This document shows positions 35,421 to 44,538 of a stretch of 64,000 nt of DNA, piece by piece; position 1 is the first letter of the stretch; every line of letters begins with the position of its first letter. The notes beneath the pieces were generated by a model that saw only the letters and a program-made list of their open reading frames with translations, had not been told where the DNA came from and ran no database searches. Position numbers and translations under genes: made by a program. Where the stretch lies: positions 22,787-86,786 of the forward strand of contig NZ_POWX01000009.1 of the NCBI RefSeq assembly GCF_003044445.1, read 5' to 3'. The stretch is from Neisseria mucosa (GTDB lineage Bacteria > Pseudomonadota > Gammaproteobacteria > Burkholderiales > Neisseriaceae).

Positions 35421-37745
35421 ATGTCCTGCCTTAAAACAAAACGCACATCCGGCATCTTGAATACGATGCTGGCAATGTTTGCCGTATTTGTCCTATTGTT
35501 TTCGACACTGCCCGCCTATGCCGAGCGTTTGCCGGAATTCCTGTCAAAAATCCAGCCTGCGGAAATTTTTCCAGGTGCAGACCGCTATGGCAAGCCTGAA
35601 GGCAAACCTATGGTTGCCCGCATTTATAAGGGCGACGAGCAGTTGGGCTTGGTTTATATCACAACGGACGTGGTCAACACGCGCGGTTATTCGAGCAAAC
35701 CGATTGATACGATGGTGGCTTTGGCCAACGACGGAACGGTCGCCGGTGCGAAATTGGTCGATCACCATGAGCCGATTATGCTTATCGGTATCCCGCAGTC
35801 GCGCGTGGATAAATTCATTGATAAGTATATCGGTTTGAATTTCATTAAGAATCCGCCTACTCCGGGCGTTGCCCCCGGGGACATCATCAGCGGTGCGACC
35901 GTTACGCTGATGGTCATTAACGACAGCATCCAGCGTTCGTTCAAAGTGGTTGCCGGTAAATATGGTTTGGGTACCGACAAGGCCGTTCAGACGACCTCTG
36001 CCAATCCTGCGGATACGCAACAGGCTGCCGAACCGGCAACCCAAACCCGCCCTCGCCGGGCTGTCAATCCGGACAAACAGGACATCCAATCTTGGAATGC
36101 CCTTCTGGAACAAAAAGCCATCGGTCATCTACATATTACAGTGGATGAAATCAACAAGCTGTTTGAAAAAGGCGGCAAAGCCGGTGTTGCCGACCACGCC
36201 GAACAAGGCTCAGGCGACGATACCTTCATCGATTTGTACACTGCCGTAGTCAGCCAACCCTCCATCGGTAAAAGCCTGCTGGGCGAACAAGGATGGAAAA
36301 ACCTGCAAAGTCGTTTGCAACCGGGTCAACAAGCTGTCTTGGTCGCCGGTGAAGGCCGCTATTCTTGGAAAGGTTCGGGTTATGTACGCGGCGGTATTTT
36401 CGACCGTATCGAGATGATTCAGGGCGAAAACAGCTTCCGCTTTACCGACGCAGAACACGAACGCTTAGTCAGCTTGGCTGCCGAAGGTGCGCCCCACTTT
36501 AAAGAAGTATCGTGGTTTACCATTCCTACCAATGTGGAATTCGACGCTGCCGAACCTTGGCGTTTACAGTTGATGGTTCAACGCGTATTGAGCGTAAACG
36601 ACAAAGCATTCGTTACTGCCGACTTGGATTACGAACTGCCTAAAGGTTACTATGTCGATGACCCGAAAGCACCGCCCGTTGAAATCAGCGCACCGGTAGA
36701 ACCTGCCGCCGCAGCTGCCGATGCTGCAGATGCCGGCAACGGCGTTGCCGACCAAGCCAGTGCCGACGACGGCGCATCCAACCAACTTTGGAAACAAGTG
36801 TGGAAAGCGAAACAGGGTCAAATCATCGTAGTCGGCATCGCATTGACCATCCTGCTTTTGGTATTCTTGTTCCAAGACTGGATCGTCCGCTACGAAAAAT
36901 GGTACGACCGTTTCCGTCTGGCATTCCTGACATTTACCCTGTTTTATATCGGTTGGTACGCTCAGGCGCAATTGTCGGTCGTGAATACGCTGACCTTGTT
37001 TTCCGCCATCCTGACCGAATTCCGTTGGGACTTCTTCCTGATGGATCCGATCGTGTTTATCCTGTGGCTGTTTACCGCTGCAACTATGCTGCTGTGGAAC
37101 CGCGGTACATTCTGCGGCTGGCTCTGCCCCTTCGGTTCGCTGCAAGAGTTGACCAACCGAATCGCCAAAAAATTGGGCGTGAAACAAATTACCGTGCCGC
37201 ACCTGCTGCACACGCGCCTGACCGCGATTAAATATGTGATTTTCTTCGGTCTGCTGGCAATTTCGCTGTACGACTTGGGCACTGCTGAAAAATTTGCTGA
37301 AGTAGAACCCTTTAAAACAGCGATTATTTTGAAATTCGTCCGCGAATGGTGGTTTGTCGCGTTTGCCGTTGCCCTTTTGGTTGCCGGCTTGTTCATCGAA
37401 CGCTTCTTCTGCCGCTATCTGTGCCCGTTGGGCGCAGGCATCGCCCTACCCGGCCGCTTCCGCGTATTCGACTGGCTGCGCCGCTACAAAATGTGTGGCA
37501 ACCCTTGCCAAATCTGTACGCACGAATGCCCTGTTCAGGCGATTGCACCGGAAGGCGACATTCATCCGAACGAATGTATCCAGTGTCTGCACTGCCAAGT
37601 CATGTATCACCATGACACACGTTGTCCGCAAGTTGTGGCAACCAACAAGAAAAAACAAAAACAGGCGGCGGCGAAAGCCGAACCCGAAACCGCATCTGCA
37701 ACACAGCAGCCTACCGAGCAGGTTGTGCAGTTTGTGAAAAAATAA
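35421..37745 (+). CDS. nosR: NosR, flavin/iron-sulfur protein for N2O respiration
   Basis: A 774-residue membrane protein needed for nosZ expression or electron supply to N2O reductase. It has a signal segment (residues 15-34), a periplasmic FMN domain with the covalent flavinylation motif DIISGAT (Thr 160), then about five or six transmembrane spans from 475 on with CGWLCPFG and CRYLCPLGAG, and two cytoplasmic 4Fe-4S sites (CGNPCQICTHECP; CIQCLHC...RCP). A low-complexity linker at about 185-215 contains an in-frame uptake sequence (VQTTS). The frame is intact throughout. Confidence 0.97.
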   Translation: MSCLKTKRTSGILNTMLAMFAVFVLLFSTLPAYAERLPEFLSKIQPAEIFPGADRYGKPEGKPMVARIYKGDEQLGLVYITTDVVNTRGYSSKPIDTMVALANDGTVAGAKLVDHHEPIMLIGIPQSRVDKFIDKYIGLNFIKNPPTPGVAPGDIISGATVTLMVINDSIQRSFKVVAGKYGLGTDKAVQTTSANPADTQQAAEPATQTRPRRAVNPDKQDIQSWNALLEQKAIGHLHITVDEINKLFEKGGKAGVADHAEQGSGDDTFIDLYTAVVSQPSIGKSLLGEQGWKNLQSRLQPGQQAVLVAGEGRYSWKGSGYVRGGIFDRIEMIQGENSFRFTDAEHERLVSLAAEGAPHFKEVSWFTIPTNVEFDAAEPWRLQLMVQRVLSVNDKAFVTADLDYELPKGYYVDDPKAPPVEISAPVEPAAAAADAADAGNGVADQASADDGASNQLWKQVWKAKQGQIIVVGIALTILLLVFLFQDWIVRYEKWYDRFRLAFLTFTLFYIGWYAQAQLSVVNTLTLFSAILTEFRWDFFLMDPIVFILWLFTAATMLLWNRGTFCGWLCPFGSLQELTNRIAKKLGVKQITVPHLLHTRLTAIKYVIFFGLLAISLYDLGTAEKFAEVEPFKTAIILKFVREWWFVAFAVALLVAGLFIERFFCRYLCPLGAGIALPGRFRVFDWLRRYKMCGNPCQICTHECPVQAIAPEGDIHPNECIQCLHCQVMYHHDTRCPQVVATNKKKQKQAAAKAEPETASATQQPTEQVVQFVKK

Positions 37746-37898
37746 ACCGCCCCACGGCCGGCAAATAATCTAAACCCCTAAAGAACCCTTAAAAAATGCC
37801 GCGCCACCCGTAACCATACTTATAAACATAAATTCGTTTTTTTGATCGGCAGGTCGTCTGAAAACGCCGGCTGCCGAATTTTATCCAAGGAGTGTTGT

Positions 37899-39869
37899 AT
37901 GTCAGACGAAAAATTAGAACAAAACGGTTTAAGCCGTCGTTCATTCTTAGGTACTGCCGCCGCTTCCGGCGCAGGTATTGCCGGCGCCGGTCTGTTGGGA
38001 TTGGCAGGCTGCTCCAAAGAGGGTGGCGACAAAGCTGCTGCTTCAGGTGCCGCACCTGCATCCAAAGCCGAAGCCCAAGCCCCTGCCGAACCGGGTAAAC
38101 AGACTTCCGAAGTCGGTCCGGGCGAGCTTGACCAATATTACGGCTTGCTCTCCGGCGGTCAGTCAGGCGAAATGCGTTTGATCGGTGTGCCATCCATGCG
38201 CGAACTGATGCGTATCCCTGTGTTCAACATGGACAGCGCAACCGGCTGGGGCCGTACCAACGAGAGCCTGCGTATTTTGAATGAAAAAAATACGCCGGAA
38301 ACCAATAAATTCCTGAAAGATGCCGGTTTGCTCTGCCTTCCTAACGGCGACTTGCACCACCCGCACTTGTCGTTTACCGACCAAACTTACGACGGTCGCT
38401 ACGCGTATGCCAACGACAAAGCAAACAACCGTGTTTGCCGCGTCCGCTTGGACTTCATGAAAACCGACAAAATCACCGAAATCCCTAACGCTTCCGGTAT
38501 CCACGGTCTGCGTCCTCAACGTTATCCGAAAACCGGCTATGTCTTTGCCAACGGCGAACACATCGTACCGGTAAGCGGCGTGGGTACTTGGAACGATCCT
38601 AAAACTTGGAATGCCGTTTACACCGCCATCGACGGCGAAACCATGGACATCGCATGGCAAGTATTGGTGGACGGCAACTTGGACAACGGCGATGCCGACT
38701 ACCAAGGCAAATACTCCTTCGCTACCTGCTATAACTCCGAACGCGCCCTGACCGTTGCGGGTGCTTCTTCCAACGAGCAAGACTGGTGCGTGGTCTTCAA
38801 TCTTGCCGCCATCGAAGAAGGCATCAAAAACGGCGACTTCAAAGAAGTCAACGGCGTGAAAATGCTGGACGGTCGTGCAGAAGCGAACTCCAAATATACC
38901 CGCTACATTCCCGTGCCAAACTCTCCGCACGGCTGTAACGCCTCCCCTGACGGTAAATACATCATGCTCAACGGTAAACTGTCTCCGACCGTTACCGTAT
39001 TGGATGTCAGCAAACTGGATGACTTGTTCGCAGGCAAAATCAAAGAACGCGACGTGGTTGTCGCCGAACCCCAACTGGGTCTCGGTCCTTTACACACTGC
39101 GTTTGACGGCCGCGGCAACGCCTACACCACGCTGTTTATCGACAGCCAAATGGTTAAATGGAACATCGACGAAGCGATCAAAGCCTACAAAGGCGAGAAA
39201 ATTGATCCGATCAAACAAAAACTCGACGTTCACTACCAACCGGGCCACAACCATACAACCATGGGTGAAACCAAAGACGCCGACGGTAAATGGCTGGTAT
39301 CTTTGAACAAATTCTCCAAAGACCGCTTCCTCAACGCCGGCCCGCTGAAACCCGAATGCGACCAATTGATCGACATTTCCGGCGACGAAATGCGTTTGGT
39401 TCACGACAACCCGACCTTTGCCGAGCCGCATGACTTATGTCTGGTTAACGCCTCCGTCATCAACCCGAAAAAAACTTGGGACCGCAACGACCCATGGTTC
39501 TGGCAAGATGCTTTGGAACAAGCGAAAAAAGACGGAGTCGAGCTGGAAAAAGCCTCCAAAGTCATCCGTGAAGGCAACAAAGTCCGCGTATACATGACCG
39601 CGATTGCGCCTGCGTACAGCGTCCCGCAATTCGAAGTGAACCAAGGCGACGAAGTAACCGTATATGTTACCAACGTCGAGACCATCGAGGACTTGACCCA
39701 CGGCTTCACTTTGGAAGGTTACGGCATCGCCATGGAAATCGGCCCGCAAGCTACCCAATCGGTAACCTTCAAAGCTCTCCGTCCGGGCGTACACTGGTAC
39801 TACTGCCAATGGTTCTGCCACGCCCTGCACATGGAAATGTCCGGTCAAATGATCGTTAAACCCCGATAA
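37899..39869 (+). CDS. nosZ: Nitrous oxide reductase NosZ
   Basis: Reduces N2O to N2 in the periplasm. The start at [18 protein letters not shown] gives 656 residues with a Tat signal (SRRSFLG, residues 12-18), so it is exported folded with its copper. The N-terminal seven-bladed propeller carries CuZ histidines, including [11 protein letters not shown]; the C-terminal cupredoxin domain has the CuA site [15 protein letters not shown]. Both clusters look complete. A single uptake sequence lies in the gap after nosR. All residues seen are those expected for a working clade I enzyme. Confidence 0.98.
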   Translation: MSDEKLEQNGLSRRSFLGTAAASGAGIAGAGLLGLAGCSKEGGDKAAASGAAPASKAEAQAPAEPGKQTSEVGPGELDQYYGLLSGGQSGEMRLIGVPSMRELMRIPVFNMDSATGWGRTNESLRILNEKNTPETNKFLKDAGLLCLPNGDLHHPHLSFTDQTYDGRYAYANDKANNRVCRVRLDFMKTDKITEIPNASGIHGLRPQRYPKTGYVFANGEHIVPVSGVGTWNDPKTWNAVYTAIDGETMDIAWQVLVDGNLDNGDADYQGKYSFATCYNSERALTVAGASSNEQDWCVVFNLAAIEEGIKNGDFKEVNGVKMLDGRAEANSKYTRYIPVPNSPHGCNASPDGKYIMLNGKLSPTVTVLDVSKLDDLFAGKIKERDVVVAEPQLGLGPLHTAFDGRGNAYTTLFIDSQMVKWNIDEAIKAYKGEKIDPIKQKLDVHYQPGHNHTTMGETKDADGKWLVSLNKFSKDRFLNAGPLKPECDQLIDISGDEMRLVHDNPTFAEPHDLCLVNASVINPKKTWDRNDPWFWQDALEQAKKDGVELEKASKVIREGNKVRVYMTAIAPAYSVPQFEVNQGDEVTVYVTNVETIEDLTHGFTLEGYGIAMEIGPQATQSVTFKALRPGVHWYYCQWFCHALHMEMSGQMIVKPR

Positions 39870-39900
39870 TCGGGTTTGACGGTTTATCATTGACTCAACG

Positions 39901-39969
39901 AAAAGGTCGTCTGAAAAAACTTTCAGGTCTTAGCGAAACCCGCTACCTTCGTTTTCAGACGACCTTTTA
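39901..39969 (+). terminator. Uptake-sequence pair after nosZ
   Basis: AAAAGGTCGTCTGAAAA and its complement flank a loop containing TAGCGAAACCCGCT, similar to the 24-base unit near 12913. It probably reduces read-through into nosD. Confidence 0.7.
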
Positions 39970-40006
39970 TAGCAGAACCGTTTGGACGCAACAGACTGTT
40001 CCGCTA

Positions 40007-40163
40007 TATAGTGGATTAACTTTAAATCAGGACAAGGCAACGAAGCCGCAGACAGTACAGATAGTACGGAACCGATTCACTTGGTGCTTCAGCACCTTAG
40101 AGAATCGTTCTCTTTGAGCTAAGGCGAGGTAACGCCGTACTGGTTTAAAGTTAATCCACTATA
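40007..40163. repeat. Full-length Correia repeat between nosZ and nosD
   Basis: A 157-base CREE with TATAGTGGATTAA ends, in the opposite orientation to the copy at 26754. The internal IHF-type region is present. It lies just upstream of nosD and could supply a promoter or processing site for nosDFYL. Confidence 0.97.
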
Positions 40164-40233
40164 AAACAAAAACACAGCCCTTACAGGCAGGCATCACCGT
40201 GCCGACGCACACCGCACGAATCAGAGGAACTCC

Positions 40234-41589
40234 ATGCACACACCCCAATTCAAAACATGGCGACGCGCTGCCCTGACGTTTATGTTCGGCGGCATGATTC
40301 AGACGACCTTTGCAGCCACCATCGACGTTTCCCCGAACGACAACCTGCCCGAAGTCATCGCGCGTGCGCAAGCAGGCGATACGCTCAAACTCGCCTCCGG
40401 CACTTACAAAACCAAGCTGCTTATCGACAAACCCATCACCCTTGAAGGTCCTGCCGACCGCTCCGCCAAAATCGAAGGCGACCGCACCGGACGCACCATC
40501 TCCATCACTGCCCCCGACGTTACCCTGCGCAATCTTACCGTTACCCGTTCCGGCATGAGCCTGCCTGCCATGGACGCCGGCATCTACCTCGAAGAAACCG
40601 CCCCCCGCGCCCTGATTGAACACAACAACATCCTCGACAACTCCGTCGGCGTGTATATCCACGGCTCGGCGGAATCTATGGTGCGCGAGAACAAAATCGT
40701 CGGCGACGCTACTTTGCGCGTCAACGAACGCGGTAACGCCGTCACCGTCTGGAACGCTCCCGGCGCGCAAGTTATCGGCAACGACATTTCCAAAGGCCGC
40801 GACGGCATTTTCTCCAACACCAGCAAAAACAACACCTACAAAAACAACCGCTTCAGCGACCTGCGTTTCGCCGTCCACTACATGTACACCAACGACAGCG
40901 AAGTCAGCGACAACATTTCCGTCGGCAACAATATGGGTTACGTTTTGATGTTTTCCGACCGCCTCAAAGTACACGGCAACATCGCCGTCGGCAGCCGCGA
41001 CCAAGGCATCATGCTCAACTACGTCAACTATTCCGAAATCAACGACAACATCATCAACAAAGCCGGCAAATGCGTTTTCGCCTACAACGCCAACTACAAC
41101 AAAATTGTCGCCAACCATTTTGAAAACTGCGAAATCGGCATCCACTTCACCGCCGCCATCGAAGGCACCTCCCTTTCCGACAACGCCTTTATCAACAACG
41201 AAAGCCAAGTCAAATACGTCAGTACACGTTTTCTTGACTGGGGCGAAGGCGGACGCGGCAACTACTGGAGCGACAACAGCGCATTCGACCTAGACGGCGA
41301 CGGCTTCGGCGACAGCGCATACCGTCCCAACGGCATCATCGACCAAATCGTCTGGCGCGCCCCTGTTGCCCGCCTCCTGATGAACAGCCCCGCCATCAGC
41401 ATCGTCAAATGGGCGCAGTCGCAGTTCCCCGCCATCCTTCCCGGCGGCGTGATCGACAGCAAACCGCTGATGAAAGCGGGCAGCAACAAAACCACCACCA
41501 AATACGAAGCCATGAAAGAACAATTGTTGCAGGAAGCCAAAACCAATCAATCCAAATGGGGCGATGCCGAAAACGGCGCATTAAACTGA
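40234..41589 (+). CDS. nosD: NosD, periplasmic protein for CuZ maturation
   Basis: A 451-residue exported protein (signal peptide ending near FAA, residue 28) made of right-handed beta-helix CASH repeats, recognisable by recurring N-x-I-x-x-N-x-x-G patterns such as NNILDNSVGVYIHGSAESMVREN. It works with the NosFY ABC transporter and NosL to assemble the CuZ copper-sulfide cluster. The ribosome-binding site is AGAGGAA. An uptake sequence is embedded in the signal peptide coding region at about 40300 (IQTTFA). The C-terminal NYWSDNSAFDLDGDGFGDSAYRPNGI block is typical of NosD. Confidence 0.97.
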   Translation: MHTPQFKTWRRAALTFMFGGMIQTTFAATIDVSPNDNLPEVIARAQAGDTLKLASGTYKTKLLIDKPITLEGPADRSAKIEGDRTGRTISITAPDVTLRNLTVTRSGMSLPAMDAGIYLEETAPRALIEHNNILDNSVGVYIHGSAESMVRENKIVGDATLRVNERGNAVTVWNAPGAQVIGNDISKGRDGIFSNTSKNNTYKNNRFSDLRFAVHYMYTNDSEVSDNISVGNNMGYVLMFSDRLKVHGNIAVGSRDQGIMLNYVNYSEINDNIINKAGKCVFAYNANYNKIVANHFENCEIGIHFTAAIEGTSLSDNAFINNESQVKYVSTRFLDWGEGGRGNYWSDNSAFDLDGDGFGDSAYRPNGIIDQIVWRAPVARLLMNSPAISIVKWAQSQFPAILPGGVIDSKPLMKAGSNKTTTKYEAMKEQLLQEAKTNQSKWGDAENGALN

Positions 41590-41615
41590 GCGGAACGCCG
41601 TGAACACCTCCTGCA

Positions 41616-41867
41616 AGGTCGTCTGAAAACTTTTCAGACGACCTGATCGACAAACCGCAGCAAAGCTTTGCCCCATCATTTCCGCATCCATGGGAATCCG
41701 CCGGAAATACGGTGCAACCCGCGATGCAGGCAATAGTCAAAAACATAAGCCCATAACAAACGTCGTCTGAAACTCCTCTCCCCTTTTTCAGACGACCCCA
41801 TACGAAAAACGCCCTTTTCAGACGACCCCAACGTCGTCTGAAACCCAATCCACACAAGGAAGCACTC
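41616..41867 (+). repeat. Cluster of uptake sequences between nosD and nosF
   Basis: A perfect hairpin at 41616-41643 follows nosD; then at 41762-41848 there are four more uptake cores in alternating orientation (near 41764, 41789, 41819 and 41833), at least two pairs in under 90 bases. No coding sequence is seen. Confidence 0.8.
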
Positions 41868-42764
41868 ATGAGCGTACATCATGTCGAATTGAGAAACGTA
41901 ACCAAACGCTTCGGCGCACAAAAAGCCGTCAACCAAGTCGATTTAGTCTTGAAGGCAGGCGAAAGTGTCGGTCTGGCAGGACACAACGGCGCAGGCAAAT
42001 CCACGCTCATCAAATTGATACTCGGGCTGATTACCCCCACCGAAGGCGAAGTCATGCTGCTGGGCGAGCGCACCGGCAGCAAAGCGGGCGCGCAGTTGCG
42101 CAGCCAAATCGGCTACCTGCCCGAAACCGTCGCCCTGCACCCGTCCCTCAGCGGCATCGAAACCCTCAATTTCTACGCCAAACTCAAAAAACAGCCGCTC
42201 ACTAAAAACCACGAGCTTCTCGAGCGCGTCGGCATTTCCCAAGCTGCCCGCCGCCGCGTCGGCACCTACTCCAAAGGTATGCGCCAACGCCTCGCCCTCG
42301 CCCAAGCCCTGCTGGGCGAACCCAAAGTATTACTGTTTGACGAACCCACCACAGGCCTCGACCCCGCCTCGCGCCAAATGTTTTACGAAGTCGTGCGAGA
42401 ACTCAACGGACGCGGCGCCACCGTCCTCCTCAGCACCCACGCCCTTGCCGAACTCGACGGCCACGCCGACCGCATCGTCGTCATGAAAAACGGCGTCAAA
42501 GTCGCCGACGGCAGCATGGACGAGTTGCACGTCCAAAGCGGACTCCCCCTCACCGTCAACATCCGCCTCAAAGCTCCGCGCCCCTTAAGCGGTCGCTGGC
42601 AGCCGCTTTCAGACGACCTCAGCTATCAGGCGCAATGTCAGGCTGAAGAACGCATGGCATTACTCAGCGAACTGGGCAACCTGTCCTACCTCGCCTACCT
42701 CGACATCCACACACCCACACTCGACGATATGTACGCACAATTCTTAAAAAGGGAGGACGTATGA
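41868..42764 (+). CDS. nosF: NosF, ABC transporter ATP-binding protein
   Basis: A 298-residue ABC ATPase: Walker A GHNGAGKS at residues 38-45, Q loop IGYLPETVALHPSL, signature YSKGMRQRLALAQALL, Walker B VLLFDEPTTGLDPASRQ, and H loop LSTHALAELDGHADR. It powers delivery of a sulfur species, probably with NosY, for CuZ assembly. The stop overlaps the nosY ATG by four bases. An uptake sequence is within the coding region at about 42609, encoding QPLSDDLS. Confidence 0.97.
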   Translation: MSVHHVELRNVTKRFGAQKAVNQVDLVLKAGESVGLAGHNGAGKSTLIKLILGLITPTEGEVMLLGERTGSKAGAQLRSQIGYLPETVALHPSLSGIETLNFYAKLKKQPLTKNHELLERVGISQAARRRVGTYSKGMRQRLALAQALLGEPKVLLFDEPTTGLDPASRQMFYEVVRELNGRGATVLLSTHALAELDGHADRIVVMKNGVKVADGSMDELHVQSGLPLTVNIRLKAPRPLSGRWQPLSDDLSYQAQCQAEERMALLSELGNLSYLAYLDIHTPTLDDMYAQFLKREDV

Positions 42765-43591
42765 ACCCCGTTTGGATTATCACCGGAAAAGAAGTCCGCG
42801 ACAGCCTGCGCAACCGCTGGGTACTCGCCGCCTCCGTCCTGCTCGCCGCCCTCGCCCTCTCATTGGGCTTCCTCGGCAGCTCGCCCACAGGCTCGGTTAA
42901 AGTCGATCCGCTGACCGTAACCGTCGTCAGCCTCTCCAGCCTGTCTATCTTCCTGATCCCGCTCATCGCCATGCTCCTCTCTTACGATTCCCTCATCGGC
43001 GAAATCGAACGCGGCACCATGGCGCTGCTGTTGAGCTACCCCGTTTCCCGCAACCAAATCCTTGCCGGAAAATTCATCGGACACCTCATCATCCTCGCCC
43101 TTGCCACCACCGCAGGCTACGGAATCGCAGGCATCACGCTCCAACTCGCCAACGGCAGCTTCGACATCGCCGCATGGAAACCCTTCGCCCTCCTGATTGC
43201 CGCCAGCGTAATTTTGGGCGCCGCATTCCTTTCCATGGGCTACCTCATCAGTGCGAAAGTGAAAGAACGCGGCACCGCCGCCGGTATCGCCATCGGCGTT
43301 TGGCTGTTTTTCGTCGTCATCTTCGATATGGCGCTTTTGGGCATCCTCGTCGCCGATACACAACAAGCGATTACCGCATCCGTCGTCGAAACCGTCCTCC
43401 TGTTCAACCCCACCGACATCTACCGCCTGCTCAACCTGACCGGTTACGAAAACACCGCCATGTACGCCGGCATGGCAGGTTTAAGCGAACAAATCAGCCT
43501 GACTATGCCCGTATTGCTGACCGCGCAGATATTATGGGTTATCATTCCCCTTATCTTGGCAGCAAGAATTTTCGGAAAGCGACAAATATGA
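42761..43591 (+). CDS. nosY: NosY, ABC permease
   Basis: A 276-residue ABC-2 type permease with about six membrane spans, starting NPVWIITGKEVRDSLRNRWVLAAS. It includes the conserved YDSLIGEIERGTMALLLSYPVSRNQILAGKF, usual for NosY. It is translationally coupled to nosF upstream (overlap 42761-42764) and to nosL downstream (ATGA at 43588-43591). Confidence 0.96.
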   Translation: MNPVWIITGKEVRDSLRNRWVLAASVLLAALALSLGFLGSSPTGSVKVDPLTVTVVSLSSLSIFLIPLIAMLLSYDSLIGEIERGTMALLLSYPVSRNQILAGKFIGHLIILALATTAGYGIAGITLQLANGSFDIAAWKPFALLIAASVILGAAFLSMGYLISAKVKERGTAAGIAIGVWLFFVVIFDMALLGILVADTQQAITASVVETVLLFNPTDIYRLLNLTGYENTAMYAGMAGLSEQISLTMPVLLTAQILWVIIPLILAARIFGKRQI

Positions 43592-44082
43592 AAAAGATCT
43601 TACCCGCGCTCCTCGCCACCCTACTCCTGGGCGCCTGTCCCAAAGCAGAAGAGACGCCGCCGCCCGCGCCGCAGCAAATCAGCGACCGTGCCGTGGGACA
43701 CTATTGCAGCATGAACCTGACCGAACACAACGGTCCGAAAGCCCAAATCTACCTCAACGGCAAACCCGACCGCCCCGTCTGGTTCTCCACCATCAAACAG
43801 ATGTTCGGCTACACCAAGCTGCCCGAAGAGCCTAAAGGCATCCACGTCATCTACGTTACCGATATGGGCAAAGTCAAAGACTGGAATAAACCCAATGCCG
43901 ATACAGCATGGATAGACGGCAAAAAAGCCTACTACGTCATCGAAAGCGGCTTCATCGGCGGCATGGGTGCAGAAGACGCCCTCCCCTTTGCCGACAAAGC
44001 CCAAGCCGAGAAATTTGCCAAAGAAAAAGGCGGCCGCGTCGTCAGCTTCGACGAAATGCCCGATTCCTACATCTTCAAATAA
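43588..44082 (+). CDS. nosL: NosL, copper chaperone lipoprotein
   Basis: A 164-residue lipoprotein: signal MKKILPALLATLLLGAC with the lipidated cysteine at residue 17. The Cu(I)-binding motif C-x-M is in GHYCSMNLTEHNGPKAQIYL, as in characterised NosL. It delivers copper to apo-NosZ. The ATG overlaps the nosY stop by four bases. There is no nosX/apbE gene after it, so the flavin transferase for NosR must be elsewhere. Confidence 0.96.
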   Translation: MKKILPALLATLLLGACPKAEETPPPAPQQISDRAVGHYCSMNLTEHNGPKAQIYLNGKPDRPVWFSTIKQMFGYTKLPEEPKGIHVIYVTDMGKVKDWNKPNADTAWIDGKKAYYVIESGFIGGMGAEDALPFADKAQAEKFAKEKGGRVVSFDEMPDSYIFK

Positions 44083-44538
44083 TCCCTTCCCATCAAAAAG
44101 GTCGTCTGAAAACTCTATCCATCAGGTTTTCAGACGACCTTTTCGTATATGGAATACAAAAATAAGCGTATGTTCAATAAAACAATGTGTCAAACCTCAT
44201 CTCCAAACTGTTTGATAGGCGGCTTATTTATCGAAGTACTTTTCGAGAAATCGTTATTTATTCTATTTTTAAATACTGTAATACCATAACAAAATTTGAA
44301 TCAACTCATTGCCTTATTTACAAAAAATGAAAATGAAATATTTATTTTTTTCAAAATCAGAACTTTAAATAAAATAATCAGTCAAACCATTCATGCCATA
44401 TTTATATCCGTTCGTACCTAAATACAACAATTTTCCCACTACTGTGCTAAATTGTTTTATTTAATCAGAAATACCAACAACCCAAATAGTTTCTCATCAT
44501 CACCGTTTAATCTTTCATTTTTACGGAAAACAATATTT
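44083..44538 (+). other. AT-rich gap before the RTX gene
   Basis: Contains the nosL uptake-sequence terminator (44098-44142) and then about 390 bases of strongly AT-rich DNA without repeats, uptake sequences or convincing ORFs. Base composition differs sharply from the flanking nos genes. An upstream TTG-start extension of the RTX ORF (from 44452) is unlikely to be used. Confidence 0.6.
44098..44142 (+). terminator. Uptake-sequence terminator of the nos operon
   Basis: AAAGGTCGTCTGAAAAC and its complement with a T tract, 16 bases after the nosL stop. Confidence 0.8.

Noticed and set aside
24283..44217. Recurring CTGTT(C/T)GATAGG(T/C)G near 24290, 30371 and 44207
   Set aside because: Only three short copies in AT-rich gaps without common context; could be chance.
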